Shown in pieces: positions 1-13,831 of a stretch of DNA of 64,000 nucleotides. Position numbers and translations under genes: made by a program. Source of the DNA: Taenia hydatigena. Taxonomy: Eukaryota; Platyhelminthes; Cestoda; Cyclophyllidea; Taeniidae. The notes under the pieces were generated by a model that saw only the letters and a program-made list of their open reading frames with translations, was not told the DNA's origin and searched no databases. The first letter of the stretch is position 1, and each line of letters begins with the position of its first letter. Location: NCBI GenBank assembly GCA_036345935.2, contig JADWOT020000003.1:12126524-12190523 (forward strand), in the 5' to 3' direction.

Positions 1-3000
1 GAGAAAGGAAATGTAACAGTAGGAATGGAGATCTATTTAGGCAACCTGATCTGTAACAGTGTTTCGTCGAAACAGAAGCAATCACAGTTGGTTACTTTTT
101 CCGAGGCTTATTTACAATGTATCCACACAATTAAGAGTAAATATATGCCTTGTTCTTCCCAGCGCTACATAGACAATTCGCGAACTATACCTTTAAGCCA
201 CGTCGAATTTCGGAAGGAAAAAGGGTTCAATATCTCTATCTAACTCTAAAATATAGGACGAAAGGGCATTTGTGCTCCTCTATAACACAATCAAGTGCTT
301 ACCCTCCTAATATTTAGCCAACTTTTAAAAGAAGGAAATCGTGTCAATTCTCACTCGTGCATGTTTATTACTAAGTGAACAGGGCAGATACAGGAGTTCA
401 AGCACCCGAAGAGCTACTTGACGAATTAAAATTTTTAAGAAGCGCTTGCACTACATTTGGCTATAGATCCTATTCTAGATGTAGTCGAATCTCTATGCAC
501 CACAGATCACCCATTTGATCCAGAATGCATACCTTCTTCCATTTAAGGCAAACGCTTGCCGTGACTCAAAGTTTATGTGCTAGACAGGTTTTTTGTTTAA
601 ATCTGTAAATCGACAAATGATGTTTTAAAAGACCCAAACTGTGGACTAGGAACACTGCTCGTCGCAACCTCAACTCACTTTATGGTCACGTCATGCCATA
701 ATATTTCTAAAGGACATTGAACAGGAAGGTCGGCAAACCAGAAATCTTGACAGGAAACGTGGACACCATTGATAATGATTGCTGAATGGTAACCTTATCT
801 TTACTAGGAAACTCACGCAAATTCATTTTACGGCAGCATTTCTCAGCAGCATCAGTAGGTCTATATCGTACCAAAGTGGGTATATTGTGAGTACAATTCT
901 CATAGAATGATTCGGACCTAACACTTGCAGACTGAAGTTAATTTCGACCCATTAGCTTACGCTAATGACAAGCAAGAGCAAAGCGGAAGGCTTCACTCTT
1001 GTTAAGTTTATGTAATGATACATTCGTCTTCCCAAGTAAATGTGGATCCTCATTGCATCTACTACGACTATGTAATAATTGCATAGAAGTTCGATTTAAG
1101 CACAGCTGTGCAAAATTAACTTTGTCAGTTTTGACACTATAAACGAGCTTCAAACGGAGTGATTTTAAAGGCGCTGATGCGTTGCGAGTGAATTTTTATG
1201 AGGACAAAACACCCCTGTTTTCATTCATTCGAGTATATTACTAACCCACTAATGTCAATAGCGAATAACCTTGATGTCCATTAAATTGTGGTACGTAATA
1301 TGATGCGATGGAGCAAATTGTAGACTGCCAGCAATAAATTATGCAGTTATAAGGGAAATTGTGAATTGTAGTTGAGTAATAACCTGCCGGCTGTGCCTTG
1401 ATACTCTGCAGCTCTAATTCAAAATGGCACAATGCGACTACACGCCTTATCAGTCACACTGACAAGAGTGTAGTTGTAAAGTTGCAAAATTAAGGAAATT
1501 AAATTTAAATTAAATACAAGCAAGGAGAAAACAACCATAGAGCAAGATGAGAGTCCGTCTTCTCCTCAAACCCTTGATAGGACTACTGCAGCACTCACGG
1601 TGAAAACAGTATCTCATGCGCTCGTCTCCGAGTTGGCAATAGGTCTGATTAGGTATAGATTAATGAAAAATAGAGCCACCAGAGTAGCATCCACTGAGTC
1701 TAGTCATTTTGGAAATATTTCTCTAAGACTCGACGCTGATGGAAGTAACGAGCTTGGTGTCATTGGGCTCACTAGCAAATTTTTCCGTTTAAGGAAATTA
1801 GTATGGCGATATCGACAAGTTTTCGATGGCTGAATTGCAGTTACATGAAACAGTTAACTGCGCAAATTGCATTTTTCATGTCAATCGGCCATTAAAAATG
1901 GCGGAAAACAGCATGACTAACAGTTTTGGACGGCATGACGGGTTGTAAATAAACGCAGGTAAAGCATGACAGTAAAACTAGCTTGACTTTATTCCCGCCC
2001 ACATGTTTAACCATCCGCTTCTTTAAAGAAGCAAACTAACTTTCCTTAATTAAATTTAGTTTGATGGAGAGACGGATAGTGCCAAAATTTTCCGGGGACT
2101 TAAAGATGTTCTTTAGTAATAAAACCATACCCCTTCTAGCAAGTCTTCAGTCGTCGGGCATGTCCTGTTAGCAATTCACTATCAACATATAAGTTGCTTT
2201 GCTTTCATAAGGGCAATCGATATAGTGGCGGATAATGGAGAGTGGAACAACTTTGAAGCCTGTCTGACATGCATTACTTAAGGCGAATACGAATGACAAT
2301 TCTAGGTTTTATAAAAGTTGCATTTATGCCTTACGAATCCTTAAAGCGATGGTACAGAGCGCGTACTAGGATGATAGTCCTACAGGTACTACCACAGCTT
2401 TAAATCTAACTTACTTTTATTTTAAAACAAATGAGGCTTGGCAAAAATAACCTTTGCTGCTTTGCCAGTTTATTGCTTTTCTTTCGCTCTGAGGCAACGC
2501 GAGACTGCAAGGCGTCATGTGGCTTTCTAATGTGATTAAAGAAGTGATCAGGTCCGAGATCGACACGGGATTTGTAGATAGGATAAATTAAGTTGTGACA
2601 GAATATGTCTGCGACCTTGTGCAGTAGCTGCTCGTGGTGCTATTCCTATGAGTTTTGGACAACTCCGCCCAATTTTATCGCGATTTCACGGATATTGAAT
2701 GTTCTTGATTTTCTCAAGCAATTTGCGACACTATCCCGGAATACTTTAAACGGATGCCTTGGCCATATTTTTTTCCTTTTTGTATCAGGTTAGTTACTCT
2801 AAATTTACCTCATGTTCTTTAACATCTTCCACACCTACGTATTACTGCAAACTGCACCGACTCACCTGTAGGACCATAGGCTCGACAGAAATGAGTGGTC
2901 ACCAATTACTGAATAGGCGATTATTAAGCTTGCCTTGTGTGATCAAACGATCATTCTTCGGTAAATTCAAGCCTCTAGAAGAACACCTTCATCTAACTGA

Positions 3001-3805
3001 GGATCAATAGAGCCCCTTTATTGACTTTACTCTCGAGTAACTTGGCGCCATTGGTTTCACTACATCAATTCTATGTTATGTACGCAAATTTCCTGCATTT
3101 TGTTGCAATGTCATATCCTACCTTGTTTAGTGCATTAAATTGAATTTACGCAGACGATTTTAACTTGTGCACAAATCGTTCATATGCACAGGATATGTGC
3201 TCAAAATGCCGTCTACATTGTCAAAGAGCGACAGAATTGGAGAGTTTTCGTTTCAGACGGTCAGTGATAGCTAACGGTTTATCTTCTTTAGATTCCTTTT
3301 CGTTAAGCATGGAATCCATTCTTTAATCTGCGCCGATGGATCTGGTCAGTGTTTTCCACACGCATCCTCTTAAGAAGAATGTTGGCGTGCAAGTGGCGAC
3401 GCAAAGTATGCGGTTTGTCAATATACTTTCCATTTTCTTCCGGTGATCAGGTTGTGATTTGTAAAATGAGTCTCTTTGACATCCACCTCAAGTTTGTTTT
3501 AAATCTATTAATGCTCTTTTAAAAGCTCGAGTGTTTGTATTTGTAAATAATACAAAGCCACCTTAAAACACCAAAGAAGCGGCAAGTAAAGAGCCGACAC
3601 CCTCTATGAACTCCCTAGTTTTCATTGACCCAAGTTGGGGTAGAGGTCTTGTGACTGATGCCACAATTAATGGCAGTATTCATTCCTATGCTTTGGTAAC
3701 AAACTTTCGCAACACATGAAAACTCACCTTGATTATGGCGATGGATAAGGTTAAGTAGTTCCTCGTGGATTCAAACAGCCATCCCGATATGGCATCAATT
3801 TTTAG
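1..3805. other. Intergenic, no supported gene
   Basis: No open frame here combines length, splice signals and recognisable protein similarity. The longest notable one is on the plus strand at 1513-1833 (106 codons, no ATG near its start). Its translation is of mixed composition and rich in S, T and L, and it matches no family I know. A run this long is expected several times by chance in the window, so I leave it uncalled. A short hairpin (6-bp arms, 3-nt loop) sits near 1887-1901. I see no tRNA, tandem array or transposon coding sequence. Confidence 0.5.
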
Positions 3806-3811
3806 AAAAAC

Positions 3812-3958
3812 ATGCACAACCTATCAGCCTTTAAGCCCTCAAAGCCAACATTGAGTGTAGGGAAGATGCGGCTGCAAAGCGAATTACCAATGACATCTAC
3901 CAACGTAATGAAAGATCGAATGCTGAAAGGTGCGAAAATTAGGGAGAAGGCTGAAAAG
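3812..3958 (+). CDS. Candidate first coding exon of an unknown gene
   Basis: An ATG opens 49 codons with no stop and runs exactly to a strong donor, AAG followed by GTAAGT, in phase 0. The translation is basic and hydrophilic (start MHNLSAFKPSKPTLSVGK, end KIREKAEK) with no signal peptide or membrane segment, so a cytosolic or nuclear protein is likely if it is real. A TAG lies in frame just upstream. That TAG is itself part of an AG acceptor (TTTTTAG at 3801-3805) seven bases before the ATG. This arrangement is expected for a spliced-leader trans-splice site, which cestodes use, or for a 5' UTR intron. I do not recognise the protein. No clear second exon follows, although the acceptor at 4722-4723 is a candidate. 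The exon could be chance. Confidence 0.3.
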
Positions 3959-4723
3959 GTAAGTCACCTTTAAGTCATTTACTCGCCATCCTTTCTGATA
4001 ATCATCTCCATTTGGTGGGATCCCTTTGCTAATACATGCCCTGGGAAGAGTGAAAAGAAAAGAGCACTTGATACGGTAAAAGAACAAAATTAAATGCAAA
4101 TCAAAGGTTATTTTCAACGGTTGTTTAAGTTTTGGAGCCCAAATGCGTAGGTACATGATTAGCACATACATAAGGTGAAAACCACAGCAAGACGATAGAG
4201 TGTACGAAACTTAGTGTATGATATGTCCTTTTCAATTGGGCCAAAAGTCGTTTAAAAATATATATGCACCAATCCAGCCTCTAAGTAGTTGAATGCTTCA
4301 ACGGTCTGTTTAAATAAATCAAATTTAGATCAAGCTAGTTCTATTCGCCGACTAATCTCAGGCGTCGTTGTTGCTGAATTTACATGCGTTTTGCTGCTGG
4401 GTTGTTTATCGTATACAGTTCTATACGATTCGCAGAGGTCGCTCACAAGTTGTGGGTGTTTTGCATCATTTACTTAGTGAGCTCTAGTTTTACACCAAAG
4501 AACGCGAAACTACGTACTGCCATTAGTTGGAATTCTTATACATCTGATTTTTCGCAGGTGCTGTTTGGGTGAAAACGACATTCTCTGATTATAAGCTTGT
4601 TTGTGAACTACTTACTTTGGCTCGCAGGGCTAGACTTACAGCAGCAGTGGTTGCGCCAACCCCCTCATTTAATAAATTAGCCTAAAGCTGATCTGACAAA
4701 TGTATGCTCCTTTTCCTTTCTAG

Positions 4724-4890
4724 CAGTGACGATAAAAGGCAGCGCTAAAGACAGAGTGGATGCTTTCAAGCAGCAAGTTTTGAAGTCGAATTGCATAGAA
4801 ATAAAGTACAAAATGAGAGGAAGTACGCGATGCGCCTACCTGCAGAAGTTAAGTCTAGGCGATTCTTCAACAAGGCATCGTCAACTTTGA
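4724..4890 (+). CDS. Candidate internal or terminal exon, weak KH-like wording
   Basis: A very good acceptor (CTCCTTTTCCTTTCTAG, ending at 4723) is followed in phase 1 by 54 sense codons and a TGA at 4888-4890. The reading starts VTIKGSAKDRVDAFKQQVLK. This resembles the last strand and helix of a KH RNA-binding domain (pattern: hydrophobic, x, hydrophobic, x, G, then an acidic/basic helix). The core GXXG loop is not present, so the similarity is only suggestive. The remainder is basic and unremarkable. It may belong with the exon at 3812-3958, but the phases differ (0 versus 1), so at least one exon between them would be needed. Confidence 0.22.
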
Positions 4891-5225
4891 TTAAAAGGAG
4901 TCACGACTGTGACAAAAAGGACACGTAACTTGCCTTTTACGGCCTCGTTCGGCCCGAGGTACGAATAGCTTTGCTAAAGAGCAGACAGGAGCAGCTCCTA
5001 CTACCAAAATACGAAGTGGTGCGCCGGTCTCGCCTGACTCAATCGCAGAACAGGAAGTACGTTCGGAATGACAATGGCGTAAAGGCCGCGAGGGAATCAG
5101 CTGAGTCAAAATCAAAGGTGGCCTGCACATCACAGTTGAATGCAAAGGTGAACCGTATCCATTCACACAAGAGCTTAGAAGTGGTGTCGGAGTCAAGCAA
5201 ACCATGACCTCGACCTTCAATGGGA
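4891..5225. other. G+C-richer patch, several open frames, no call
   Basis: This stretch is richer in G and C than its surroundings and keeps long open readings on both strands (plus 4971-5207, minus 4891-5220). On the plus strand three frames take over from one another, each ending in a stop: one ends near 4968, one at about 5070 and one at 5207. That could be the remains of a coding segment carrying frameshifts, or simply the low stop frequency of G+C-rich DNA. I recognise no domain in any frame. Confidence 0.3.
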
Positions 5226-8200
5226 ATTGGTCATTATATCATGACTTAAGTGACTGCGAATATACATTGAAGACTTGAGAGTTTTGCATTTGCTTAACCA
5301 TTTTTGGTGTGTGTTTAAGGAGGGTGTAGTCATTTCTGTTTGAGTGTATTTGCTACTTTTGGATGCAAAGGTGATCGCATTGTTACCGTACGCATAAATC
5401 TTGAAAGTTGAGAACTATTGGGGTCTAACCATTACTATCCACCATCTTCTGTGTCGCTCTTCCTATGGTTCAGCCAGTCTCTCATCAGAGGACGTATTTA
5501 GAGCGTCTACTTCGGAGGCTCTGGATGTTGATAAAGTAGAGCTATGCTGCGGCTACAAGCAACTTCATTTGTTTCAGTTCATATTACAAGTCGATCGCAG
5601 CGGTTGGTACTCTTCAAGTACATACTCATACTAATGCTAACACTGAATTTCTTGCAGTCCGACCTCTCTGCAATCAGCACAATGACTGCTTTTCTGTAAG
5701 CTTGAATTGCGTTTTTAAAAATGCTGCGAAAAAATGGTACCTTCTTATCTGGAACCCAGCATGTGATTTGTAGATTTAAGTCGAGTGCTTTATTTCCCTT
5801 TAGACATTAATTTTTTCTGTCTTCACCGTGAAGTGACGCACCATTAGTAAGCATCAACACGGAGGAAGCAATAAGCTTCCTATTGCTCTTAAAATGCCAG
5901 CTGTAAGGAGGTAGACTGACCAGGTCATATGACGTGCTCAAATGACGCACCATTTTAAGTCTCATTAGGTGCATTATGCACCAGAACACAGAAATAACTA
6001 TGTTCCAAGTACGCTTTGCGATGGCAACTTGAAGCAAATGAATGAGGTTATTGTAACCACTCCTCAAGGTCTGAAGCCTCTCAACTTGATCTAAGCATTT
6101 TAGCGCCTGTTAACCTCTGCATCCACCCCATAAAAGTTATCATGCATATGATCCCTGTATGTAACCTTTGAATTCGATGCGAATGTAAATGCGGTGGTGT
6201 ACCAAAGTCCAAAGTAGATTGAGGACATTCCATCGCTAGACTCGCCCCAACACATCGACGAGAGTTTAATTCGTGAGGGGCAGTACTCACCTTAAAAGAA
6301 GATAAACAAAGAAGAACAGAGGTATACCAAAAATAAAGTGATAGTGAAAGAGTTGCCTGCACATATCTTCCCCCTCTATGTGTCATCAACAATTTATGCC
6401 AATCGACTGAGTTTTAAACAAAATCACTCACTGCTGTTATGATAGAAAGACAAGTTCTTTGAAAAATGACGTTAAAAATGTTGTCCGGAAGCAATAGTTG
6501 GACAGGTACTATGGTGCGAGGTGTTAAGTTAAACAGTATACTAATATGCGCAAAGCTAAAGACTTTATTTCTGCAGGTAAAACGATGGCTTTATCTGCAT
6601 TGATGTGAATATCATATTGCGAAATTCCAAGAACACAAATTATCAAATGCACTGTAAACTGGACGCGGAGACTAGATATGAATGCTTCCTGACAAATGGG
6701 AAGTGATGCTTACTTCGCAAATGAAATAAGTTCTATTTCCCGACTTTTTCAGCACACACAGTAAAAGAAGTAAAACGGATCTCATGGTGTCTGAAGTTGT
6801 AGCGAAACACTGCTTCAATTGCGACGAAGGGAAGTAAAGTCATCTCATGTGCCCCATCATTAGGTGTGAGCCTGACTAATTTGCGTGAAATGTATTATAA
6901 ATATGTAGAAGCGTAATGTTGTCAGATTGCTTTACAAATGTAGATTTTATATGCCATGCGCTCATTTGATGATGTCATTATTGCCAGCGCTCTCTCTGAG
7001 TTGCGATCGTGATCTGAGCTGGTAGAAATATGGAGAAGGTTACATGTACGGAAACAGCGCACATGTAAAACGTAAGCAGACGTAAAAATTTGAAATTAAA
7101 AACAACTGCATTTGTGTTGCACACTCGGTCATCGAGATTTATTGAGGACTAGGTAACTCAAGGTCATAATGCAGATAATATTGGTTTCCAAACATCACAG
7201 AGACAAGATAATAATAATGCATTTTTTGCTCAGACTGTCGTGCATTAAATTAGTGCAGCGATATGGGCAACAGTTTGTGTCTACCAAGAGTGCACAACCA
7301 ATAATACATTTGATTCACCTATCTCTGCTGAACAAAACGAGGGTAAGGACTATCATCAGAGCTCTCAGATTAACAGTAATTACTACACTTCGTCGCTCTC
7401 GTTGAACAAATAGCATTAGCTAACTCAATGGTCTTGGGGGAATAAATGATGACCTAATGACGTGCGGATCGCGTTTCGCTGGTTTTTTAGTTAATATTAC
7501 ATAAACTGCATCGTAACCCGAGAACGCGACTAGGAGATATATCATTGCAAGACAAAATTATGTCTTAGTCTTAAACATAGACTAACGCTAACTGAGACAA
7601 CTTGATTTTTATTCCAACTTCAGGCTGTGCGTCTTTGAGGTAGTAGGCAGCGGAGTAGCGAAGCCTAGCAGCACAAGCTAGACCAATATGGGGGGTTTGC
7701 TGATGCCTTGAACCTACTCTAGCTATAGCACTGGTTGGCAGTGAACTTTAGTAATGGAGTAAATTAAGCGATGGGTTAATTTTACTACGGATCGATGACA
7801 ACACTCGTCATCAAGAGCAAATTCAACAACAATATTCTGAATATTATTGGCTTGCATTTCTTGGTACTGTCATCCTTTCCACGGTAGATCTTTACTCTCA
7901 ATGTCTACTTTTCAAGGTTCTTAGCAAAATTGCTGTAGCTCTGATACCTGCATGCAGTGTGAGTTAAGTTTGACCATTTCAATGATAGGATTTTACTTTC
8001 TCAAGTACCTTGTCTTTTTCTTCCATCGCCTCCTTTTCTTATACATGTGCCAACCTCTCTACCTCTACATCTGCTGTGGCAATGATTCAAAATTTGTCAA
8101 GACACATGTAGTGTAGTAGGAATATGAAGATTGTGCTCTCCTGGCAAGTTCAGATGATGCACTACTACCTGAGACAACGGCTTGAGCGAAATACGCAAAT

Positions 8201-11200
8201 AAGGAAAAGAATAAAAAAGCAAGAATGGATTGAGGGATGAACCGCCTATGCGAATTCTCATTTCTGACCACTGTTAGGGCCTCATAGGCAAGCTAACTCA
8301 GCAATCATATCGTAGCAATTAAACCCTAGATACACCCCAGGAAAAACTCATGATTTAAGTAAGATTTAATAAATGTAAGATGACACAACACAATTCAGTG
8401 CTCTAATTTTGTAACGATTTGAAAAATAGCAAAATTACACAATGCTCTTTAAGCACTACTCAGCATGGACAGCGAACGGGGACCTATCAAGAGCACTGGT
8501 CTAACCGGCGGGGACTTAAATACTTATTTTGACCCAAGTTTATGTTTGCTTGTTAGTTCGTTCATTGTCAGTGCAAGCTTTCATAAGGTGTAGATATACT
8601 ATTTCAGCACCTTTTCAAGGCTTCACCCTCCAAACCAGTCTAATATCGCTCATCGCAACTCGTTTCGAAACGCTCGAAATGTGCGGATTTAGCAGATCCA
8701 TAGAAAACACACCCAGTGCATGATGCTTTGATGAGGTATCCATTCCATCTGACTACTACCGTGGCACTACCAACAAGAATCCACATTTTATTACCACTAA
8801 GGTAGGGCTTATATTAGTCTCCAACGCGTTTGTAAGCTGCGTAGGCATATAGTATGATTTTCGTAAGTACCGATGGTAAGACTTGAGGATGGAGGCATTG
8901 CAATAAAATATGAAGCTAGCTACAATGTATTTTGAGATGTGCTTAACATCTTTCTACGAAATTCCCTTTGCATAATGTCCTAAAATTTGTTTCCTACATT
9001 TCTAGCACTAAAATAGAATGCGGTATAATCTTAAATGCCAAGTTATCATTGGAGCTTGTTTGATTGCTTTTAAGAAACTTACTGATATACACGGTAGGTT
9101 CGTGGTGAGAAAACTAAGTAGTTAAATGGATTGTCTACCGATTTCAGCTATTAAGCAGCATTCCAGTGACACCCAGCTTAAACTACGTTCAGATTTGGAG
9201 TGATGAGCTACTTCTATTACCCACTCTAAAAATTTTTGCATTTGATCTCCATAATAGGAATCAGATACTCCTTTAGCAACCTCTTGTATTATAAGTTCTG
9301 TAACTGGATGTCTATCAAGTTAAGTTTTAAGTAGCCTTTCAGCTTTCCTCACAACCTTCATTCGAACTCAAAGATTTATCTCTGCATTTGCTAAATTGTA
9401 CTGCGAGTAGCATAAACTTGTAGCAATTTTGAAACTTAAAAACATCACTCAAGACAGTGCCATACGCATGGAAAACTACGCGTTTCTCCGCTATATAAGC
9501 AGCGATAATAGTAGCAGTAGGGCCAACTGAGCTGCAGGCTGCACTACAGAAGACACGACGTGAGTCGCCTTTATCGCCGTGCTAGAAAAATAAAGGGAGG
9601 CGAGACAAGTGCTCAGCACTGTAAGTACATGCTGATCAAGGGGTGGAGTGATAGCAAACATCCAATAGCAGAGAAAGTTAGAGCACGCCCTACAGACTAC
9701 TGGAACTGTCCGCCTTTTCAGCATGCTTGAGTCACGAATAAAGTTATTAACAAAGAGATGAACACACTGGGTGTTTTGGCTAATCACTTCTAGAATTTTA
9801 AGTAGCACTCGAAACTTTTGACTGTATGCTTAGCATCTAACTCCAAAATGATGTACTCTTTGTGGTCCTATGTGAAATTGTCTAAAATGTGTTGCTACTT
9901 TGCCCTGTGATCTAAGGAAGGGGAATAAATTTTACTCGGTTTGTGCATGGGCTGTTTTAAACGGGCTAGGTAACATCAAAAATTACATTTTTGTGAGTAC
10001 ATAAACTCATGTAGCTCTCGCCAATAACTTGAAAGACTTGGGTGAGCTTTGTTCTTAAGGCATTCCATAAGGCAATTGTCAAAATTTTGACATTATAGTC
10101 AATTAACTTCAGAATTTTATCGGTTTTTAATTATAAGATGCTGGGACTTACATAAGTTACGTCGGATTGATAACGGCTTCTAGTTTTTAACAGCGTATTG
10201 GTTTGAACATAAGATCCCATTGCAAAGCACTTCGTTGGATAATTTGCCAGCATTTTACCCTCAAATTTGCAATGGTTAACACGCTCTCCTACTGACACGG
10301 GTTCGGGATATGTATTCTTACCCAGGCTATACAAACTGTAGTTATGTTCTTTTCCTTTTTTACATATAGACTGGTTGAATTTAAGACCACAATGTGCGCA
10401 CGACCTTCTTGTTCGGAAATAATCAATGTGCTTTTCTTTAATATTTTGGGGTTTTGACTAAATAAGAAGGAACGGCATCAGACAACACAAATACCCCCTG
10501 CCGATGCAAACAGTAAACACTCCGTGTTCAGTTCTAATCCTAATCAAGTCATTCACCTCCGTAACTGTGTTATCCGGATTTCAGTGTAACAGGAATGAAC
10601 ATTCTGAGACCTAAGGGAAGCTTAAATAAAGAAATTTCAAGTGTAGGCGCGAATACCGGCAAAATCGCTAAAGCCTCACAAATACGTGAAACATGTCAAA
10701 GTCAGAAATAAATAATCTAAATAAAAATAAATCGTTTTGGATTGGCTACTTTGAAATATTACTATGCTAAATTTTTATCCAAGTAATTAGCTTTAAGTGT
10801 TTACTATGCTTTGGCAACACTAACAGGCATTAACAAGTGTAGGAACGATGTCGAAGAAGTTATACGCTCCATTTCCTTCACTAAGATTGCTGACACATTT
10901 TTCATTTAGATTCAAGATTTGTCTCTGCCTGGGATGACTACTTGAGGTATAACAAGATGCTATGCTCTGTTATTCGCCGCAATAGGCAGGTTTATTACCA
11001 GGAACCTGTAGAGGCGGATGGAGTGAATAAACTTAGTACCTCTCTTTTCGTCTGCACGAAAACGCACAATTAAAATAAGTTTCCTAGAAAGTTAGAAAAG
11101 CAGAAAATGGTTACTGTGCGGTGTTATTAAGCAGTCGGGACTACATAGTTCGCAAGTTGACTGCGCCTAGCTAATATTTTTATTTACCAGTGAGGACTCC

Positions 11201-13216
11201 GTACATACTCATCTTTTGTCCTGTTAATGTCCCTATGTGTTGAACTGTGGCCTCTATACCCTTCCATTAGGTGCATACAAATTACCATCTAGCCATCTTA
11301 TAACAATATATTCCGGTGCTGTAGATCGTCCATGCAAAACAGCTAATTAGCTTTTGATATGCACATTTCTTCTTCCTGATCTTCTTCGTCCAAGTAAAAT
11401 TTGATATTTATCCATGAATTAAGGCGCCACAACCATTACGAGGAAGACATCGAACTAGGGCAATACGACGTATACAGATAGGGAAGTGTTTTGGATCTGC
11501 AGAATGTTCTTTGAAGTCTTCTCTTTTAGCAGGCAAATTACCACCCTTTTCATGCTTTCTCTATTCAAAAATGAAATCAAACCGACCGTCGCATTAGATT
11601 AGAGGAGATAATAGGTCTTAAAAAGCGAAGTGTCTAGCACCACTCTGCTCTGTTCCAAGCCTGTTGTATTTATGACAGAGTATTACAATGGCAGGGGAAA
11701 GTGACAACAGACACGGGTAATTGTCATTAGTGGAGTGGTGGATAAGATATTGTCGATTAATAGTTGATACTTTTCCTTACTAGTTGATAGGCGTAAAATG
11801 TTTATTAAAGGCAGCTTATCAGCACACATACATACAAAGGTCTACAAACGTTGGAGTTACATGTAGTGCTGGGCTGCAAGTTTCTGATTGTCAGCGAGAG
11901 AGCAATTAAATCCTTAGATCGCCAAGTGCTCAAAACAGGCACTACCATCCCTGATGTGAAGTAGAGGGTGGCTCCATCAGATAAGCAATGAACCCATGCA
12001 AACAAGTTTTTTTGCCAATTTAGGTGATAAACTCACATTGCAATAAAAAATGCTACTACCAAGCGAACCAATGATTTGCAGGTTGCGGTGCGTGGCGTCA
12101 ATTTGCTGTCAACCCTTGATGGCCCTTCTGCGTGTCTGCAAATCCCTAGCCAACATTAGGCGAGACATAAAGGGGGACAGAGTTACTGAAAAAGCGAAGA
12201 TGCTTAGCGCTTTTGACTTGCTTACCTGTCCTTCCAGTGATCAATTGTCTTTTCGCCAAGGTTGCTGGATCAGCTTTATCCCCTGATTTAGGCGTGAACG
12301 GCGTCTGCCAAAATCCAATTTCAATATGCTGACTTAATGTGTAAGAACATTAATGGGACCTTCCCTTCAAAATCATCCCCATGCTAAATCTCTATCCTCA
12401 GCAGTCTAAAAAACGTCGTTATATATTTGCGCAGCAAAGTGCTGGATGCTTTTTACAATTCACCTATCTCAGAACGGATCCATGTCTCCTACTGCTTAGT
12501 TACTTAAGCAATAACTCGCAAAACTTCCAAAGGTAAATGTATAGGTGTTTAGCTGTTGTAAATATACATTGCAGTTGTTCAAAGATTAGCGTTTTATTTG
12601 AATTCGATCGCAAAGTGGGTTTTAATACCTTATGTTACGCGGCGTTGAAAAGATTTGTAGAAGGATGAGTTGCCTCTATTTCTCTACTAAGGAAGATTTT
12701 GTTAAGGTAGAGGGGCAAAAGCTACTAAATTTCGTTTCCAATACCAAGCTAAAATAAATGTTGCCTCATTGGGCAACGAACATGGCATCTCCGTAGACCA
12801 TGCGTCACGCTACCTGCAACACGTGACACCGATCGATTTTAAATGTGGCAACGAAAAGAATCCAATTATAATGATGCGAGACACGCCATCCGTTGTGATG
12901 CTTCAGACCATCATCCGTTTGCAATTTTAATTGTATTCCCAACGCTTATAAATAGACATATCAAAAGAGATCTATGTGCCTACGGCAACTGCGCCAGCTT
13001 CATGTAAATTTTTGGTCGTATATACTCCAGTAACTTATTTGAATCATGCTTAAGGTACTTGAGTGGGCAGAGAAACAGAAAACAAATGAGTGAATATGTA
13101 AACGGATGGAAGAATTAAACAATTTAAGACATTACCGACACAACGGAAAATTCCTCAAGCCAACTCATTCACCCTGTACAGGAACCAGAGTTTGGTATCA
13201 CTTTATTTTCTTGCAT
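5226..13216. other. Long stretch without supported genes
   Basis: About 8 kb of A+T-rich sequence with only short or featureless open frames on both strands. One minus-strand piece (6290 down to 6166) has a long pyrimidine tract and AG acceptor before it and a weak CAAAG/GTTACA donor after it. It would encode about 41 residues, but nothing supports it further. Minus-strand 9491-9808 reads as hydrophobic and low in complexity. I see no tandem repeats, tRNA boxes or transposase and reverse-transcriptase motifs. Confidence 0.5.
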
Positions 13217-13286
13217 GCCTCTCCCATTTTCTTTCTTTTCTTCCCATTCCTTCTCCTTCTTCCTCATTATTTCTTCTCTTTTTCTA
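13217..13286 (+). repeat. Polypyrimidine tract
   Basis: About 70 nt composed almost entirely of C and T on the plus strand (CTTTCTTTTCTTCCCATTCC, continuing with CTTCTCCTTC-type runs), interrupted by only a few purines and ending in TTTCTAAATAG. It is an imperfect CTT/CCT-rich simple-sequence stretch. Such tracts can be ordinary simple repeats, can adopt triplex structures, or can serve as an extended polypyrimidine tract before an acceptor (here AAATAG). The reading after the AG shows no recognisable exon, so a simple repeat is the most economical reading. Confidence 0.6.
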
Positions 13287-13831
13287 AATAGTTACGCAAT
13301 TACCATTCTTTGCCTAGTAGGGAGGTCGAGATTTCCCCACTATCTTTCCTAGTAAGAAACAAGAATTTGCGATGGCACAGAATCAGGAACAACCACCAAG
13401 AGCTTACATTTGTTAGTTTAGCCATATTTATGAGTCAATTGTCGATTGCTTTCCTTCATCTAGTCATCGATCACTTCTATGCCTCCTTATAATTCATGCA
13501 GTAAAATCTGAATCAACAGCAGTTTACTGGCTTACGATTTTTTGCCTGGTGTCACTTTCCTATTGTTAAGGTACTGTAGTAAGCAAAGCCAAACCAGCCC
13601 AGTGTATGTTGGGTTTAGCTAGGATAGACTAGACTCGGCCATAGTCAAACAAGCCTGAGCACTAGACATCTGACCCATTTGAACCCATGATGCTCGTCGC
13701 AACAAGTAGTGAACACCTCCAAAAGTAACAAAGTTAGGATTTGTCCTCAATCGCCATTTCGTCCTAGATGCTTCTGGCATAATATCAGTTGGCACAGTGG
13801 TATTTCAACTAGCAACCGGATGTCAGTTAAG

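Noticed and set aside
3722..3830. Minus-strand reading with a good donor (CAAG/GTGAGT) and protein-like translation
   Set aside because: It overlaps the plus-strand exon candidate at 3812, has no acceptor upstream in frame, and an in-frame stop closes it shortly before.
6166..6290. Minus-strand exon candidate behind a 30-nt pyrimidine tract
   Set aside because: The acceptor is good, but the donor is weak (CAAAG/GTTACA), the product is unrecognised and no partner exon was found.
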